The notes: generated by a model from the sequence alone, not told the origin. A stretch of DNA of 64,000 bases from Streptomyces sp. IMTB 2501 (GCF_001953885.1 NZ_MQUS01000008.1:223308-287307), one strand, 5' to 3'; positions 34,296 through 43,797 are shown, counted from the stretch's first letter. Numbers and translations: made by a program.

Positions 34296-34321
34296 GGGGC
34301 TCTCCTAGCTGACCGGCACGC

Positions 34322-34360
34322 CGAACGAGCCTGTCAACGGCGCATGACAGGCTCGGTTCG
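34322..34360 (-). terminator. Hairpin between narK and nnaR
   Basis: CGAACGAGCCTGTCA (34322-34336) pairs with 34345-34360 with one bulged G around a short loop. It lies about 25 bases after the narK stop and 27 bases before the nnaR start. It should reduce read-through from narK into nnaR. Confidence 0.65.
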
Positions 34361-34382
34361 ACTTCATTGCACCGGTGTTACG

Positions 34383-35774
34383 TCACACTTCCGCGTAGCT
34401 GAGCTGCGGTTTTGTCTCCTGTGTAGCCATGGTCGCAGCCTGCTTCGCCGGGCGCCGAAGGTATACGGCCCATGTCACCCCGAAGCAGAGGCCGTAGAAG
34501 GCGAGGAAGGCGACGAACGCGCCGGTGCCGGAGCCGTAGGAGAGGAAGGACTGGCGGAAGGCCAGGTTGATGCCGACCCCGCCGAGCGCGCCGACCGCGC
34601 CGATGAGCCCCATCGAGGCGCCGGACAGACGGCGGCCGTAAGCCACGGCCTCCTCCCCTTCCAGGCCCTTGGCCAGGGCCTTTGCCTGGAAGATGCCGGG
34701 GATCATCTTGTACGTCGAGCCGTTGCCGAGGCCGCTGAGCACGAACAGCGCCACGAAGACGCTCACGAACAGCGCCAGCGACTTCTGCTGGCTCGCGACG
34801 ATCAGGACGGCGGTCGCGGCGGCCATGGCGACGTAGTTCCACAGGGTGATGCGGGCACCGCCGTACCGGTCGGCGAGCCGGCCGCCGAGCGGCCGGATCA
34901 GCGAGCCGAGCAGTGGGCCGATGAAGGTGAGGTAGGCCGCCTGCAGCGGCGTACGCCCGAACTGGATCGTCAGCACCTGCCCGAAGGCGAAGCTGTAGCC
35001 GATGAACGACCCGAACGTCCCGATGTAGAGGAAGGACATGATCCAGGTGTGCGCGTCCTTGACGGCGTCCTTGGCCGCGCCGGTGTCGTTCTTCACCGTC
35101 GCCAGGTTGTCCATGAAGAGGGCGGCCAGCACCGCGGCCACGACGATCAGCGGGATGTAGATGCCCAGCAGCAGGCGCGGGCCGCCGCTGGCGCCGATGA
35201 CCGCGAGGGCGACGAGCTGGATGACGGGCACGCCGATGTTGCCGCCGCCCGCGTTCAGGCCGAGCGCCCAGCCCTTCTTCTTCAGCGGGAAGTAGGCGTT
35301 GATGTTGGTCATGGAGGAGGCGAAGTTGCCGCCGCCGATACCGGCCAGCAGGCCGACCCACAGGAACGTGGTGAAGGACGTCCCCGGCTCCATGACCGTG
35401 TAGGCCGCGATCGTCGGGACGAGCAGCAGACTCGCCGAGATGATCGTCCAGTTGCGGCCGCCGAAGACGGCCACGGCGAAGGTGTAGGGGACGCGTACGA
35501 CGGCGCCGACGAGGGTGACCATCGAGGTCAGCAGGAACTTGTCGGCGGGGGTGAGGCCGTACTTGGGGCCCATGAACAGGACGAGGACGGACCACAGGGT
35601 CCAGATCGAGAAGCCGATGTGCTCGGAGAGGACGGAGAACCACAGGTTCCGGTTGGCGATCCGTTCCCCGGTCGCCTTCCAGAACCCCTCGTCCTCCGGG
35701 TCCCAGCGCTCGATCCAGCGGCCACTGCGACGGGTTGGGGCTGAGGGGGCTGGTGTTGGGGCTGGGGCTGTCAT
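34383..35774 (-). CDS. narK: Nitrate/nitrite MFS transporter NarK
   Basis: 463 residues, 12 helices. It starts with a soluble tail (RWIERWDPEDEGFWKATGERIANRNLWFSV) and contains GLLAGIGGGNFASSMTNINAYFP followed by KKGWALGLNAGGGNIGVPVIQ, the two glycine-rich nitrate signature motifs of the NNP family. It moves nitrate in and/or nitrite out. Start ATG 35772-35774 follows GGAGG. The adjacent regulator gene points to nitrogen assimilation. I looked for a GlnR box upstream and saw nothing convincing. Confidence 0.9.
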   Translation of the reverse strand: MTAPAPTPAPSAPTRRSGRWIERWDPEDEGFWKATGERIANRNLWFSVLSEHIGFSIWTLWSVLVLFMGPKYGLTPADKFLLTSMVTLVGAVVRVPYTFAVAVFGGRNWTIISASLLLVPTIAAYTVMEPGTSFTTFLWVGLLAGIGGGNFASSMTNINAYFPLKKKGWALGLNAGGGNIGVPVIQLVALAVIGASGGPRLLLGIYIPLIVVAAVLAALFMDNLATVKNDTGAAKDAVKDAHTWIMSFLYIGTFGSFIGYSFAFGQVLTIQFGRTPLQAAYLTFIGPLLGSLIRPLGGRLADRYGGARITLWNYVAMAAATAVLIVASQQKSLALFVSVFVALFVLSGLGNGSTYKMIPGIFQAKALAKGLEGEEAVAYGRRLSGASMGLIGAVGALGGVGINLAFRQSFLSYGSGTGAFVAFLAFYGLCFGVTWAVYLRRPAKQAATMATQETKPQLSYAEV

Positions 35775-35943
35775 CACGCCTCCACGGGGGCTCCGGCTGC
35801 TCGGTCTGCCGTCGACCTGCCATCGACTGACTGAGCCCGAAGGTAGGGAGGGCGCGTTTCCTGCCTGTGGCTGTGAGTGACCGGAAGGGAACGTTGCTCT
35901 CACTCGCGGGGAGGCGGACCGGTGAGGGCAGGCCGCCGGGGCC

Positions 35944-36633
35944 TCAGGAGGCGATCCGGTACCGGTGCTCCGGGCGGCCCGTCGCGCCGTAGCGCAGAAT
36001 CAGCCGGACCATGCCCTCCTTGACGAGGTACGACAGGTAGCGCTGGGCCGTGGCCCTGGAGACGCCGGTCAGTTCCGCGGCCTCGGCGGCCGACAGATCG
36101 CCGTGCGCGGCGCGCAGGGCCTGCTGGACGAGGGCGAGCGTGGGCGCGGAGTGGCCCTTGGCCGGCACCCGGGGGACGGCCGGTGGCCGGACCGCGCTGA
36201 ACAGGGCGTCCACATCGGCCTGTTCGGTGTCCGTGGTCTCCCCGAGGGTGTCGACACGGTGCTGGAGTTCGCGGTACGAGGTGAGCCGCTCGGCCAGGTC
36301 GGCGGCGCCGAAGGGCTTGACCAGGTAGCCCACGGCACCGAGTTTCATGGCGGTGCGGACCGAGGCGATGTCCCGGTCCGCGGTGATCATGATGGCGTCG
36401 GGGCGGGCGCCGCCCGCGTCCCCGGTGAGCCTCCGCAGGACGTCCAGTCCGCTGCCGTCGGGCAGGAAGATGTCGAGGAGGAGCAGGTCGGGGCGGAGGT
36501 CGCGCGCCGCCGCCAGGGCCTCGGTCACGCTCGCCGCCTCGCCCACCACCTCGTAGCCCTGGACCCGGGACACGTAGTCGCAGTGGATGTGGCTGACCCG
36601 GAAGTCGTCGTCCACGACCAGGGTGCGGATCAT
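35944..36633 (-). CDS. CitB/DcuR-type response regulator
   Basis: 229 residues. The receiver domain has the acidic pocket VVDDD, phospho-acceptor Asp in LLLLDIFLPDGSG, the conserved Thr in MITAD and Lys in LVKPF. The C-terminus is a helix-turn-helix (LSAAEAAELTGVSRATAQRYLSYLVKEGMV). CitB-type regulators control uptake and use of organic acids. Its ATG overlaps the last base of the kinase stop codon (TGATG), so the pair is coupled. The divergent NMT1-type ABC importer is a likely target. Confidence 0.9.
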   Translation of the reverse strand: MIRTLVVDDDFRVSHIHCDYVSRVQGYEVVGEAASVTEALAAARDLRPDLLLLDIFLPDGSGLDVLRRLTGDAGGARPDAIMITADRDIASVRTAMKLGAVGYLVKPFGAADLAERLTSYRELQHRVDTLGETTDTEQADVDALFSAVRPPAVPRVPAKGHSAPTLALVQQALRAAHGDLSAAEAAELTGVSRATAQRYLSYLVKEGMVRLILRYGATGRPEHRYRIAS

Positions 36634-38285
36634 CAGCGGTCACCTCCCACGGGCAGCGCCTTCGTGAAACGTTCCTCGCCCGCCGGTACGGGAACCGGCA
36701 GCCGTACGGTGAACACCGCGCCCGGGCCCTCGCTGACGGTGACCGCGCCGCCGTGCCGTGTCACCAGGCGGTGGACCAGGGCAAGACCGAGACCGCGCCG
36801 GGCGGTGCCCCTCTCGGGCCGGGTCGACCAGCCGTCCTCGAAGATCGACTCGCCGGCGCCGGGCGGGATACCGGGGCCCGTGTCCGCCACCCGTACGGTC
36901 GTGCCTTCCGCGTCCTCGGTGAGCGTGAGCCGGACCGCGCGTCCCCCCGGCGGGACAGGCCCGTCGCCCGCCGCGTCGATGGCGTTGTCCAGCAGGTTGC
37001 CGGCGATCGTCAGCAGCCGGCGCAGATGCGGCGGGTCCTCGCCCAGCGCGGAGTCGTCGTCGAGTACGACGCGCACCCCGCGTTCGGCGGCGACGGTGGT
37101 CTTGGCCACGACCAGGCCGACCATCAGCGGGTTGCCGATCCGCCCCCGCACGGCCTCGGTGAGCGCCTGCCCGGCGCCGGCCGACTCCACGGCCAGCTCG
37201 TACGCGTCGTCGTGGGCCCCGATGTCCAGCAGCCCGGCGAGCGTGTGCAGGCGGTTGGTGAACTCGTGCTGCTGCGCCCGCAGCGCGTCGGTCAGTCCGC
37301 GCACGGAGTCCAGCTCCCGCAGCAGCCCGACCAGTTCGGTGCGGTCGCGGACGGTCACCACCGCGCCCAGTTCGCGCCCGCGCAGGGTCACCGGCATCCG
37401 GTTGACGACCAGACAGTGCTCGTCGGTCAGCACGCTGATGTCGGTGCCGGTCAGGGTCCCGTCCAGGGCCCGGCGCAGCCGTCCGTCGGGCAGCACCTCG
37501 GCCAGGGTGCTGCCGAGCGCGGTGCCGAGGCCGAGGAGACGGCGGGCTTCGTCGTTCACCACCGTGATCCTGCCGTTCGGGGCGAAGGCGAGCACGCCCT
37601 CGCGGATACCGTGCAACATCGCCTCACGGTCCTGGAGCAGCCCGGCGATCTCCTCCAGCTCCAGTCCGAACGTGATCCGCTTCAGCCGCCTGGCCAGCAG
37701 ATACGCGGCCGCGGAACCGAGCGCCGTGGCGATCGTGGCGTACACGGCGAAGGTGGGCAGTTCGCTCCACAGCTCACCGAGCACCGTGTGTTCCGGGATG
37801 CCCACCGACACCTCGCCGACCAGCTCGCCCGTCGGCCCGTACAGCGGGACCTTGCCGTTGGCGGAGCGCCCGGTCGCGCCCTGGTCGGTGCCGACGTGCG
37901 GGAGGCCGTCGCGGACCGCGATCGGCTCGGTCACCGGCGACCCCACCAGCTGCGGCATGGGGTGCGAGTGGCGGATGCCGTGCAGGTCGATCACCACGAC
38001 GTACGACGCCCCCGACGACTGCCTGATGCGTTCGGCGACGGCCTGCACCACGTCTCCCCCACCCTCCTGCATGGCCCGCCGGATCTGCGGGTCCGCGGCC
38101 GTCGTCTTGGCGATGGCGACGGCCCGCTCCTCGTAGGTGCGATCGAGTGCGGAGCGCTGCGCGAAGGCGAACAGGACGAATCCGATCACGCCGGTGAGCG
38201 CCAGGATGACGAGCTGGCTGGCCAGGATCCGCGCGGACAGTCTCCCCCTCCCGCCGCGCCCGATCCGCATACGGATGGGTGTCAC
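36633..38285 (-). CDS. CitA/DcuS-type sensor histidine kinase
   Basis: 550 residues. Two transmembrane helices (about 20-42 and 190-210) frame an extracytoplasmic sensor domain of about 140 residues. A cytoplasmic PAS domain (about 225-335) and the dimerisation helix follow, with phospho-acceptor His in QQHEFTNRLHTLAGLL, then HATPase_c with GNLLDNAIDAAG, VADTGPGIPPG and RRGLGLALVHRLV. This is the CitA/DcuS group that senses small carboxylates outside the cell. GTG 38283-38285 follows GAGG by five bases. It is divergent from the ABC importer, whose substrate may be the signal. Confidence 0.9.
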   Translation of the reverse strand: MTPIRMRIGRGGRGRLSARILASQLVILALTGVIGFVLFAFAQRSALDRTYEERAVAIAKTTAADPQIRRAMQEGGGDVVQAVAERIRQSSGASYVVVIDLHGIRHSHPMPQLVGSPVTEPIAVRDGLPHVGTDQGATGRSANGKVPLYGPTGELVGEVSVGIPEHTVLGELWSELPTFAVYATIATALGSAAAYLLARRLKRITFGLELEEIAGLLQDREAMLHGIREGVLAFAPNGRITVVNDEARRLLGLGTALGSTLAEVLPDGRLRRALDGTLTGTDISVLTDEHCLVVNRMPVTLRGRELGAVVTVRDRTELVGLLRELDSVRGLTDALRAQQHEFTNRLHTLAGLLDIGAHDDAYELAVESAGAGQALTEAVRGRIGNPLMVGLVVAKTTVAAERGVRVVLDDDSALGEDPPHLRRLLTIAGNLLDNAIDAAGDGPVPPGGRAVRLTLTEDAEGTTVRVADTGPGIPPGAGESIFEDGWSTRPERGTARRGLGLALVHRLVTRHGGAVTVSEGPGAVFTVRLPVPVPAGEERFTKALPVGGDR

Positions 38286-38393
38286 AGGTGCCTCATCGCC
38301 CCTGTTCTGGATGGTGCCGGGCCGGCCCTGCGCCGGACCCGTGGTGGCGTGATTGTGCCTGATGGCCGAATTTCTGCCCACCCCCGTATCACT

Positions 38394-38411
38394 GAGCAGA
38401 ACGAGCAGAAC
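38394..38411. promoter_or_regulatory. Tandem 9-bp direct repeat between kinase and ABC genes
   Basis: GAGCAGAAC occurs twice without a gap at 38394-38402 and 38403-38411, in the 236-base divergent region. It is a candidate binding site for the adjacent CitB-type regulator. No factor is proven. Confidence 0.35.
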
Positions 38412-38521
38412 CCCGGTTTACGCGGCTATCGCGGGATACCTCGGAAACAGCGACGTAACAGCCGGTGGCTTCTAGCGTCTGCCTTCACCTCGACCTCCGA
38501 GGGCGAAAGGAGACGGCCCCC

Positions 38522-39382
38522 ATGGCTTCGCGAAACGATGTCGCGACGAGCCCCATCGCCGGCGCAGCCGACCGCGAGGACGCGCGCATCGAGATATCCG
38601 GGCTCACCAAGCGATTCCTGACCCCTGCCGGTGAGGTGTTCACGGCGCTGCAAGGCGTGTCGTTCACCGTGGAGCCGGGCCAGTTCTGCGCGGTGGTCGG
38701 CCCCACCGGCTGCGGCAAGTCGACCACGCTCGGCATGGTGTCCGGGCTCGACCGGCCCAGCGAGGGCTCGGTCAAGGTCGGCGGCCGCGAGGTGGACGGC
38801 ATCACCGACGGCGTCAGCTTCATGTTCCAGGCGGACGCCCTGCTGCCCTGGAAGACCGTCCTCGGCAATGTGCTGATGGGGCCGGTCTTCCGTGGCGTGC
38901 CCAAGCAGCAGGCCCAGGCCTCGGCGCGGGACTGGCTGCGCCGCGTCGGCCTCGCCGGGTTCGAGGACCGCTACCCGCACCAGCTCTCCGGCGGTATGCG
39001 CAAGCGCGTGGCGATGGCCGCGGCCCTGATCAACGAACCCAAGATCCTGATCATGGACGAGCCGTTCGGCGCCCTGGACGTGCAGACCAAGGCGATCATG
39101 TCGACCGAGCTGCTGGGCCTGTGGGAGCAGATCCGTCCGTCCGTCATCTTCATCACCCACGACCTCGACGAGGCCGTGGCGCTCGCCGACCGGGTCGTCG
39201 TGATGACCTCCAGCCCCGGGTCGGTCAAGGCGGTCTTCGACATCGACCTGCCGCGTCCGCGCGGCTCCGTGCAGGAGATCCGCTTCCAGCCCCGCTTCAT
39301 CGAACTCCAGCACCAGATCTGGGAAACGCTGCGCGAAGAGGTCGAGCGCGCGTACGCACGCACCGCAGGAGGCACGGCATGA
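38522..39382 (+). CDS. ABC transporter ATP-binding protein (nitrate/sulfonate/taurine type)
   Basis: 286 residues. Walker A is GPTGCGKSTTLGM, the signature is LSGGMRKRVAMAAAL, and Walker B is ILIMDEPFGALD with switch ITHDLDEAVALAD. This is the SsuB/TauB family that drives uptake of small anionic or heterocyclic solutes. The ATG follows AAGGAG by nine bases. It is first in an importer operon and overlaps the permease start by 4 bp. It is divergent from the CitA/CitB-type pair. Confidence 0.92.
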   Translation: MASRNDVATSPIAGAADREDARIEISGLTKRFLTPAGEVFTALQGVSFTVEPGQFCAVVGPTGCGKSTTLGMVSGLDRPSEGSVKVGGREVDGITDGVSFMFQADALLPWKTVLGNVLMGPVFRGVPKQQAQASARDWLRRVGLAGFEDRYPHQLSGGMRKRVAMAAALINEPKILIMDEPFGALDVQTKAIMSTELLGLWEQIRPSVIFITHDLDEAVALADRVVVMTSSPGSVKAVFDIDLPRPRGSVQEIRFQPRFIELQHQIWETLREEVERAYARTAGGTA

Positions 39383-40257
39383 GTACGACGTCCACCGCAT
39401 CCGCCGCGCCGGCCAAAGGCAGCGGGCAGAACTCGGCGGCGGCCGCCGCCAGGCGGGCCGCCCGGGGACGTGTCATGCGGGTGTGGGCGGGCCGCATCGG
39501 CATCGCGGCCTTCGTCATCGGCGGCTGGCAGGCCTTCACCGCCTGGGGCATCGTCGACCCGTTCTTCTTCGGGCAGCCGTCCGGAATCTGGCAGCGGCTG
39601 ATCGATCTCTTCCAGAACGGCACCGAGTTCGGCTCCTTCTACGCGAACATCTGGACCACCATCCAGGAGGCGCTCCTCGGCTTCGCCGCCGGTTCCGTCG
39701 CCGGAGTCGTCTTCGGCGTGGCACTGGGCCAGAGCCGCTATCTGTCCGACGTCCTCGGGCCCTACATCAAGATGGTGAACGCGATCCCTCGGATCGTCCT
39801 CGGCTCGATCTTCATCGTCGCCTTCGGCATCGGCGTGACCCCGAAGATCCTGCTCGCCGCGGTGCTGGTGTTCTTCATCGTCTTCTTCAACGCCTTCCAG
39901 GGCGTCCGCGAGGTCGACCGCAACATCCTGGCCAACGCCCGGGTGCTCGGCGCCTCCCAGCTGCAGATCATCCGGCACGTCATCGTGCCCTCCGCGCTCA
40001 CCTGGATCATCGCCAGCCTGCACAGCGCGTTCGGCTTCGCCATCGTCGGCGCGCTGGTCGGCGAGGTGCTCGGCGCGCAGAGCGGACTGGGTCTGGTCAT
40101 CAAGACCGCGCAGAACAACTTCGACCCCAACGGCGTGTTCGCGACGATGCTCGTCATCGCGGTCATCGTGCTGGGCGCGGAGTGGCTGATCGGCAAGCTC
40201 GAACACCGTCTGCTGGCCTGGCGTCCGCCGGCCCCCTCCGAGGCCAACTCCCTCTGA
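39379..40257 (+). CDS. ABC transporter permease (SsuC/TauC type)
   Basis: 292 residues. A soluble Ala/Ser-rich N-terminus is followed by about six helices of the BPD_transp_1 family. The EAA loop is visible at NARVLGASQLQIIRHVIVPSALTWI. It forms the membrane channel with the ATPase encoded upstream. ATGA overlap with that gene shows translational coupling. Substrate specificity depends on the binding protein. Confidence 0.9.
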   Translation: MSTTSTASAAPAKGSGQNSAAAAARRAARGRVMRVWAGRIGIAAFVIGGWQAFTAWGIVDPFFFGQPSGIWQRLIDLFQNGTEFGSFYANIWTTIQEALLGFAAGSVAGVVFGVALGQSRYLSDVLGPYIKMVNAIPRIVLGSIFIVAFGIGVTPKILLAAVLVFFIVFFNAFQGVREVDRNILANARVLGASQLQIIRHVIVPSALTWIIASLHSAFGFAIVGALVGEVLGAQSGLGLVIKTAQNNFDPNGVFATMLVIAVIVLGAEWLIGKLEHRLLAWRPPAPSEANSL

Positions 40258-40327
40258 TCACCTCCCCGTTGATCCCCCCTTCCGCTTCCCTCTCCGCTTC
40301 CCCCGTCCCGTGAACGAAAGAGCCGCC

Positions 40328-41413
40328 ATGTTCAAGAGAACCCTCACCGCATCGCTCGTCACCGTCCTGTCCCTCGGCGCGGCCACCGCGTGTTCCAGCA
40401 GCTCCGGCAGCTCCGGTTCGGGCGGCTCCGGCGGCACCCCGAACGTCAGGCTCATGGTCGGCGGCATCGACAAGCAGATCTACCTGCCGTTCCAGCTCGC
40501 CCAGAACCTCGGCTTCTACAAGAAGTACGGCGTCGACGTCACGCTGAGCACCGAGCAGGACGGCGGGACCGGTGCCGAGGACGCCATGGCCTCGGGTCAG
40601 GTGGACATGGCCGGCGCCTGGTACAACCACACGATCGACTTCCAGGTGAAGGGCAAGGCGGTCGAGGACATCGTCCAGCTGTCCGGCGCACCGGGCGAGC
40701 GGGAGATGTGCGCCACGAAGAGCGGCGTGCACTCGGCCGCCGACTTCAGGGGCAAGACGCTCGGCGTGACCGACCTGGGCTCCGGCACCGACACCCTCAC
40801 CCAGTTCCTGGCGGCCAAGAAGGGCATCAAGACCAGCGACTTCCACCGGATCGGGGTCGGCGCGGGCTCCACCGCCATCGCCGCGCTGCAGAACGGCAAG
40901 GTCGCCTGCGTGATGACGACACAGCCGACGGTCGCCGCGATCCAGAAGAAGGGCATCGGCTACTCCGCGGTCGACGTGGCCACCACCCAGGGAGCCACGG
41001 TGGCGACCGGCGGTGCCTGGCCCGCCGCGGGTGTCATCGCCCGTACCGACTGGGTCAACTCGCACAAGGACGCGGCCCAGAAGGTCGTCGACGCGCTCGT
41101 GGCCACCATGCACTGGATCAACACGCACAGCGCGGCCGACATCGCCGACAAGCTGCCGCAGTCGTTCGTGCAGAACCAGCTCGTGACCAAGGCCGACTAC
41201 ATCGCGGCCCTGACCCAGGACAAGGGGCAGTTCCTCCCGGACGGCATCATGCCGGCGGGCGGCCCGAAGAACGTCCTCGCCACGGAGGAACTGGTCGGCC
41301 ACGCCACCTCGAAGGTCGACCTCGGCACGACGTTCACCAATGACTTCGCCCTCGCGGCCAACAAGAAGGAAGGCCTCACCACCAAGACGGCACCGGCGGG
41401 TTCGGCGGGCTGA
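40328..41413 (+). CDS. NMT1/THI5-like substrate-binding lipoprotein
   Basis: 361 residues. Signal peptide with lipobox ATAC gives Cys22 as the lipid anchor; a Ser/Gly linker follows. The mature part has the NMT1-like pattern IYLPFQLAQNLGFYKKYGVDVTL then GGTGAEDAMASGQVDMA. Relatives bind nitrate, sulfonates, taurine or pyrimidine precursors. No TPP riboswitch is visible upstream, so a thiamine role is not supported. It is the last gene of the ABC operon, 70 bases after the permease, and is followed by a strong hairpin. Confidence 0.88.
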   Translation: MFKRTLTASLVTVLSLGAATACSSSSGSSGSGGSGGTPNVRLMVGGIDKQIYLPFQLAQNLGFYKKYGVDVTLSTEQDGGTGAEDAMASGQVDMAGAWYNHTIDFQVKGKAVEDIVQLSGAPGEREMCATKSGVHSAADFRGKTLGVTDLGSGTDTLTQFLAAKKGIKTSDFHRIGVGAGSTAIAALQNGKVACVMTTQPTVAAIQKKGIGYSAVDVATTQGATVATGGAWPAAGVIARTDWVNSHKDAAQKVVDALVATMHWINTHSAADIADKLPQSFVQNQLVTKADYIAALTQDKGQFLPDGIMPAGGPKNVLATEELVGHATSKVDLGTTFTNDFALAANKKEGLTTKTAPAGSAG

Positions 41414-41430
41414 TCCGCGGCACACGCCCG

Positions 41431-41471
41431 CACGGGGCCGCCCGGGTGCTCACGACCCGGGCGGCCCCGTG
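41431..41471. terminator. Bidirectional terminator between the binding protein and lysR
   Basis: A 17-bp perfect stem (41431-41447 with 41455-41471) closes a 7-base loop. It stands between two converging genes. Confidence 0.9.
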
Positions 41472-41482
41472 CCGTGAGCACA

Positions 41483-42454
41483 TCACTGCCGGGCCGTCAT
41501 CGCCGTCTCGTCCGCCTCCGGGATCCAGCTCCCGCCCGGCCGTCGCAGCCAGCCCTCCGCCTCCGCGGCCTCTCGCGCCGCCCGGCGCAGCGCGTCCAGC
41601 CCGGGATGGACCAGGCCCTTGCGCCACACCAGGGAGACCGGTGACAGCGGGACGGGCTCGACGAGGGGCCGGCGCACCGTGCGGGGCAGAGCCGGAAAGT
41701 CCACCACGGCCAGCACCGGATGACGTGTCTTGCCCATGATCCGCTCGAACTCCTCGTCGCCGACGGCGAGCGGGAGGGGCGGGGCGAGCCGGATGCCGCG
41801 CCCCTCGAAGAGCCGGCACGCCAGATCCGTCCACTCCCGGGTACGCGGGTTCCCGGCGCCGGCGTACACGGTCTCACCGGCCAGCGCGGCCAGCGGCACC
41901 TCCGCTCGGGCGCCCAGCGGATGGTCTTCGGGAAGTACGACGGCCATGGGCTCGAAGCGCACCGGTTGCTGCTCCAGCCCCGACCGCACCGCCGGGTCCA
42001 GGCCGGCGAAACGGCCGAAGGAGGCGTCCAGCCGGCCGGCCAGCAGCTCGGCGGCGGCTCCGGTCAGACCGCTCTCGTAGCGGGCCATCAGCTCGCCGTC
42101 GGGGGCGAGTTCGCGGGCCCGGTGCAGGACGCGGCGGCCGGTGACCAGGCCCGCGGAGTTGAGGTCCACGAGCAGGGGGCGGGCCTGGCCGAAGGAGGCG
42201 AGGAGCTCGTCCTGGGCGGTGAGCACGCGGCGCGCGAGCGGCAGCAGGCGTTCGCCGTCCGCCGTCAGCGTCACCTGCCGGGTCGTACGGACGAACAGCT
42301 CCGCGCCCAGCTCCCGTTCCAGCCGCCGTACGTCCCGGCTGAGCGCCTGCTGGGCGACGTACAGACGGGCGGCGGCGCGGGTGAAGTGGAGCTCCTCGGC
42401 GACGGCGAGAAAGGCGCGCAGGAGCCGGGGGTCTATGGCGGAGGGGGCCGGCAT
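41483..42454 (-). CDS. LysR-family transcriptional regulator
   Basis: 323 residues. The N-terminal winged helix reads LLRAFLAVAEELHFTRAAARLYVAQQALSRDVRRLERELGAELFVR, and the rest is a periplasmic-binding-like effector domain. It is divergent from the MFS transporter gene with 84 bases between, the usual arrangement for a LysR protein that controls its neighbour. The ligand is unknown. The 84-base gap holds both promoters. Confidence 0.9.
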   Translation of the reverse strand: MPAPSAIDPRLLRAFLAVAEELHFTRAAARLYVAQQALSRDVRRLERELGAELFVRTTRQVTLTADGERLLPLARRVLTAQDELLASFGQARPLLVDLNSAGLVTGRRVLHRARELAPDGELMARYESGLTGAAAELLAGRLDASFGRFAGLDPAVRSGLEQQPVRFEPMAVVLPEDHPLGARAEVPLAALAGETVYAGAGNPRTREWTDLACRLFEGRGIRLAPPLPLAVGDEEFERIMGKTRHPVLAVVDFPALPRTVRRPLVEPVPLSPVSLVWRKGLVHPGLDALRRAAREAAEAEGWLRRPGGSWIPEADETAMTARQ

Positions 42455-42538
42455 GGCGGTGAATTTACAACGCGGGTGCGTGAATAGGTACGGAGAAGGT
42501 GTTGGACCCGGTGATCCACTCCGGGCGAGGGTGGGGAC

Positions 42539-43756
42539 ATGCCCGCGCCCATATCAGCGACAACTCCCGTCTACCGCCGCCTCTTCAGCCTCCCCGGAAC
42601 CCGTGCCTTCACCGCCGGCAACCTGCTCGCCCGTCTCCCCATGGGCATGTTCAGCGTCAGCGCGGTCGTGATGATCGCCGGTTCCCGGGGCTCGTACGCC
42701 CTGGCCGGTGCCGTCACCGCCACCGGTCTCGCGGCGACCGCGCTGGCCGGGCCCTGGGTCGCGCGGCTCGTGGACCGGCACGGGCAGGCCCGCGTCGCCG
42801 TACCGGCCACACTCGCCTCCGTGCTCGGCAGCCTCGCGCTGCTGCTGTGCGTGCGCTACGGCGCCCCCGACTGGACCCTGTTCGCCGCCTACGTCCTCAC
42901 CGCCACCACCCCCAACATCGGCGGCCTGTCCCGCGCCCGCTGGGCCCATCTGCTGCGGGAGGACCCCGAGGCACTGCACACCGCGAACTCCTTCGAGCAG
43001 GCCGCCGACGAACTGTGCTTCATGCTCGGCCCGGTGCTCGCGTCCTTCCTGACCGGCACGTTCTTCCCCGAGGCCGGCACACTCGTCGGTGCGGTGCTGC
43101 TGCTCACGGGCATGCTGCTGTTCGCCGGGCAGCGGTCGACCGAACCGCCGGTCCAGCGGCGGGCCCGGGGGAAGGGGCCGCTGCGGGCGGCCGGGTTTCC
43201 CGCGCTGCTCGCCGGATTCGTCGCCACCGGTGCCGTCTTCGGGTCCATGGAGGTCGTCACCATCGCGTACGCCGACGCGCACGGGCACCGGTCGGCGGCC
43301 GGACTGGTCCTCGCCCTGCAGGCGGCGGGCTCGTGCGCGGCGGGCCTGCTGTACGGCGCGCTGCGGCCGACCGGACCGGCCGAGCGACGGCATCCCTGGT
43401 GTCTGGCCGCGATGACGGCACTGATGACCCTGCCGCTGCTCGCCGCCCGCGGCACCGGGTCCCTGATCGCGCTGGCCGCCGCCCTGCTGGTCGCGGGCAT
43501 GGCCACCGCGCCGACCATGGTGACCGCGATGACGCTCGTTCAGCGCCGTACCCCCGAGGGATGCCTCAACGAGGGCATGAGCCTCGCCGTCACCGGGCTG
43601 CTGACCGGGATCGCCTGCGGCTCGGCGATCGGCGGCTGGGCGGCCCAGCACACCGCACCGGGATCGGGCTTCGCCGTACCGGTCGCGGCAGCCGGCACGG
43701 CGCTGGCCATCGGCACGGCGGCCGTACTGCGGCCCTCGGGTCAGCGGGACTCGTAG
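42539..43756 (+). CDS. MFS transporter, probable efflux type
   Basis: 405 residues, about 12 helices. It shows the loop 2-3 motif region GPWVARLVDRHGQARVAVP and the mid-protein NSFEQAADELCFMLGPVLAS. This resembles the Streptomyces MFS group often placed beside LysR genes. Substrate is not predictable. ATG 42539. A terminator follows about 40 bases after the stop. Confidence 0.85.
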   Translation: MPAPISATTPVYRRLFSLPGTRAFTAGNLLARLPMGMFSVSAVVMIAGSRGSYALAGAVTATGLAATALAGPWVARLVDRHGQARVAVPATLASVLGSLALLLCVRYGAPDWTLFAAYVLTATTPNIGGLSRARWAHLLREDPEALHTANSFEQAADELCFMLGPVLASFLTGTFFPEAGTLVGAVLLLTGMLLFAGQRSTEPPVQRRARGKGPLRAAGFPALLAGFVATGAVFGSMEVVTIAYADAHGHRSAAGLVLALQAAGSCAAGLLYGALRPTGPAERRHPWCLAAMTALMTLPLLAARGTGSLIALAAALLVAGMATAPTMVTAMTLVQRRTPEGCLNEGMSLAVTGLLTGIACGSAIGGWAAQHTAPGSGFAVPVAAAGTALAIGTAAVLRPSGQRDS

Positions 43757-43797
43757 CCGTACGGAGGCTGCGGCTGCTGCGGCCCGCGAACAGACGT

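Noticed and set aside
35775..35905. Possible GlnR box upstream of narK (GTCAC ... GAAAC on the minus strand)
   Set aside because: The half-sites are 16 bases apart with no matching middle boxes, which does not fit the GTnAC-n6-GAAAC repeat; it could be chance.
40258..40327. Riboswitch before the NMT1-like binding protein
   Set aside because: The 70-base gap is a CT-rich run without the conserved TPP motifs.
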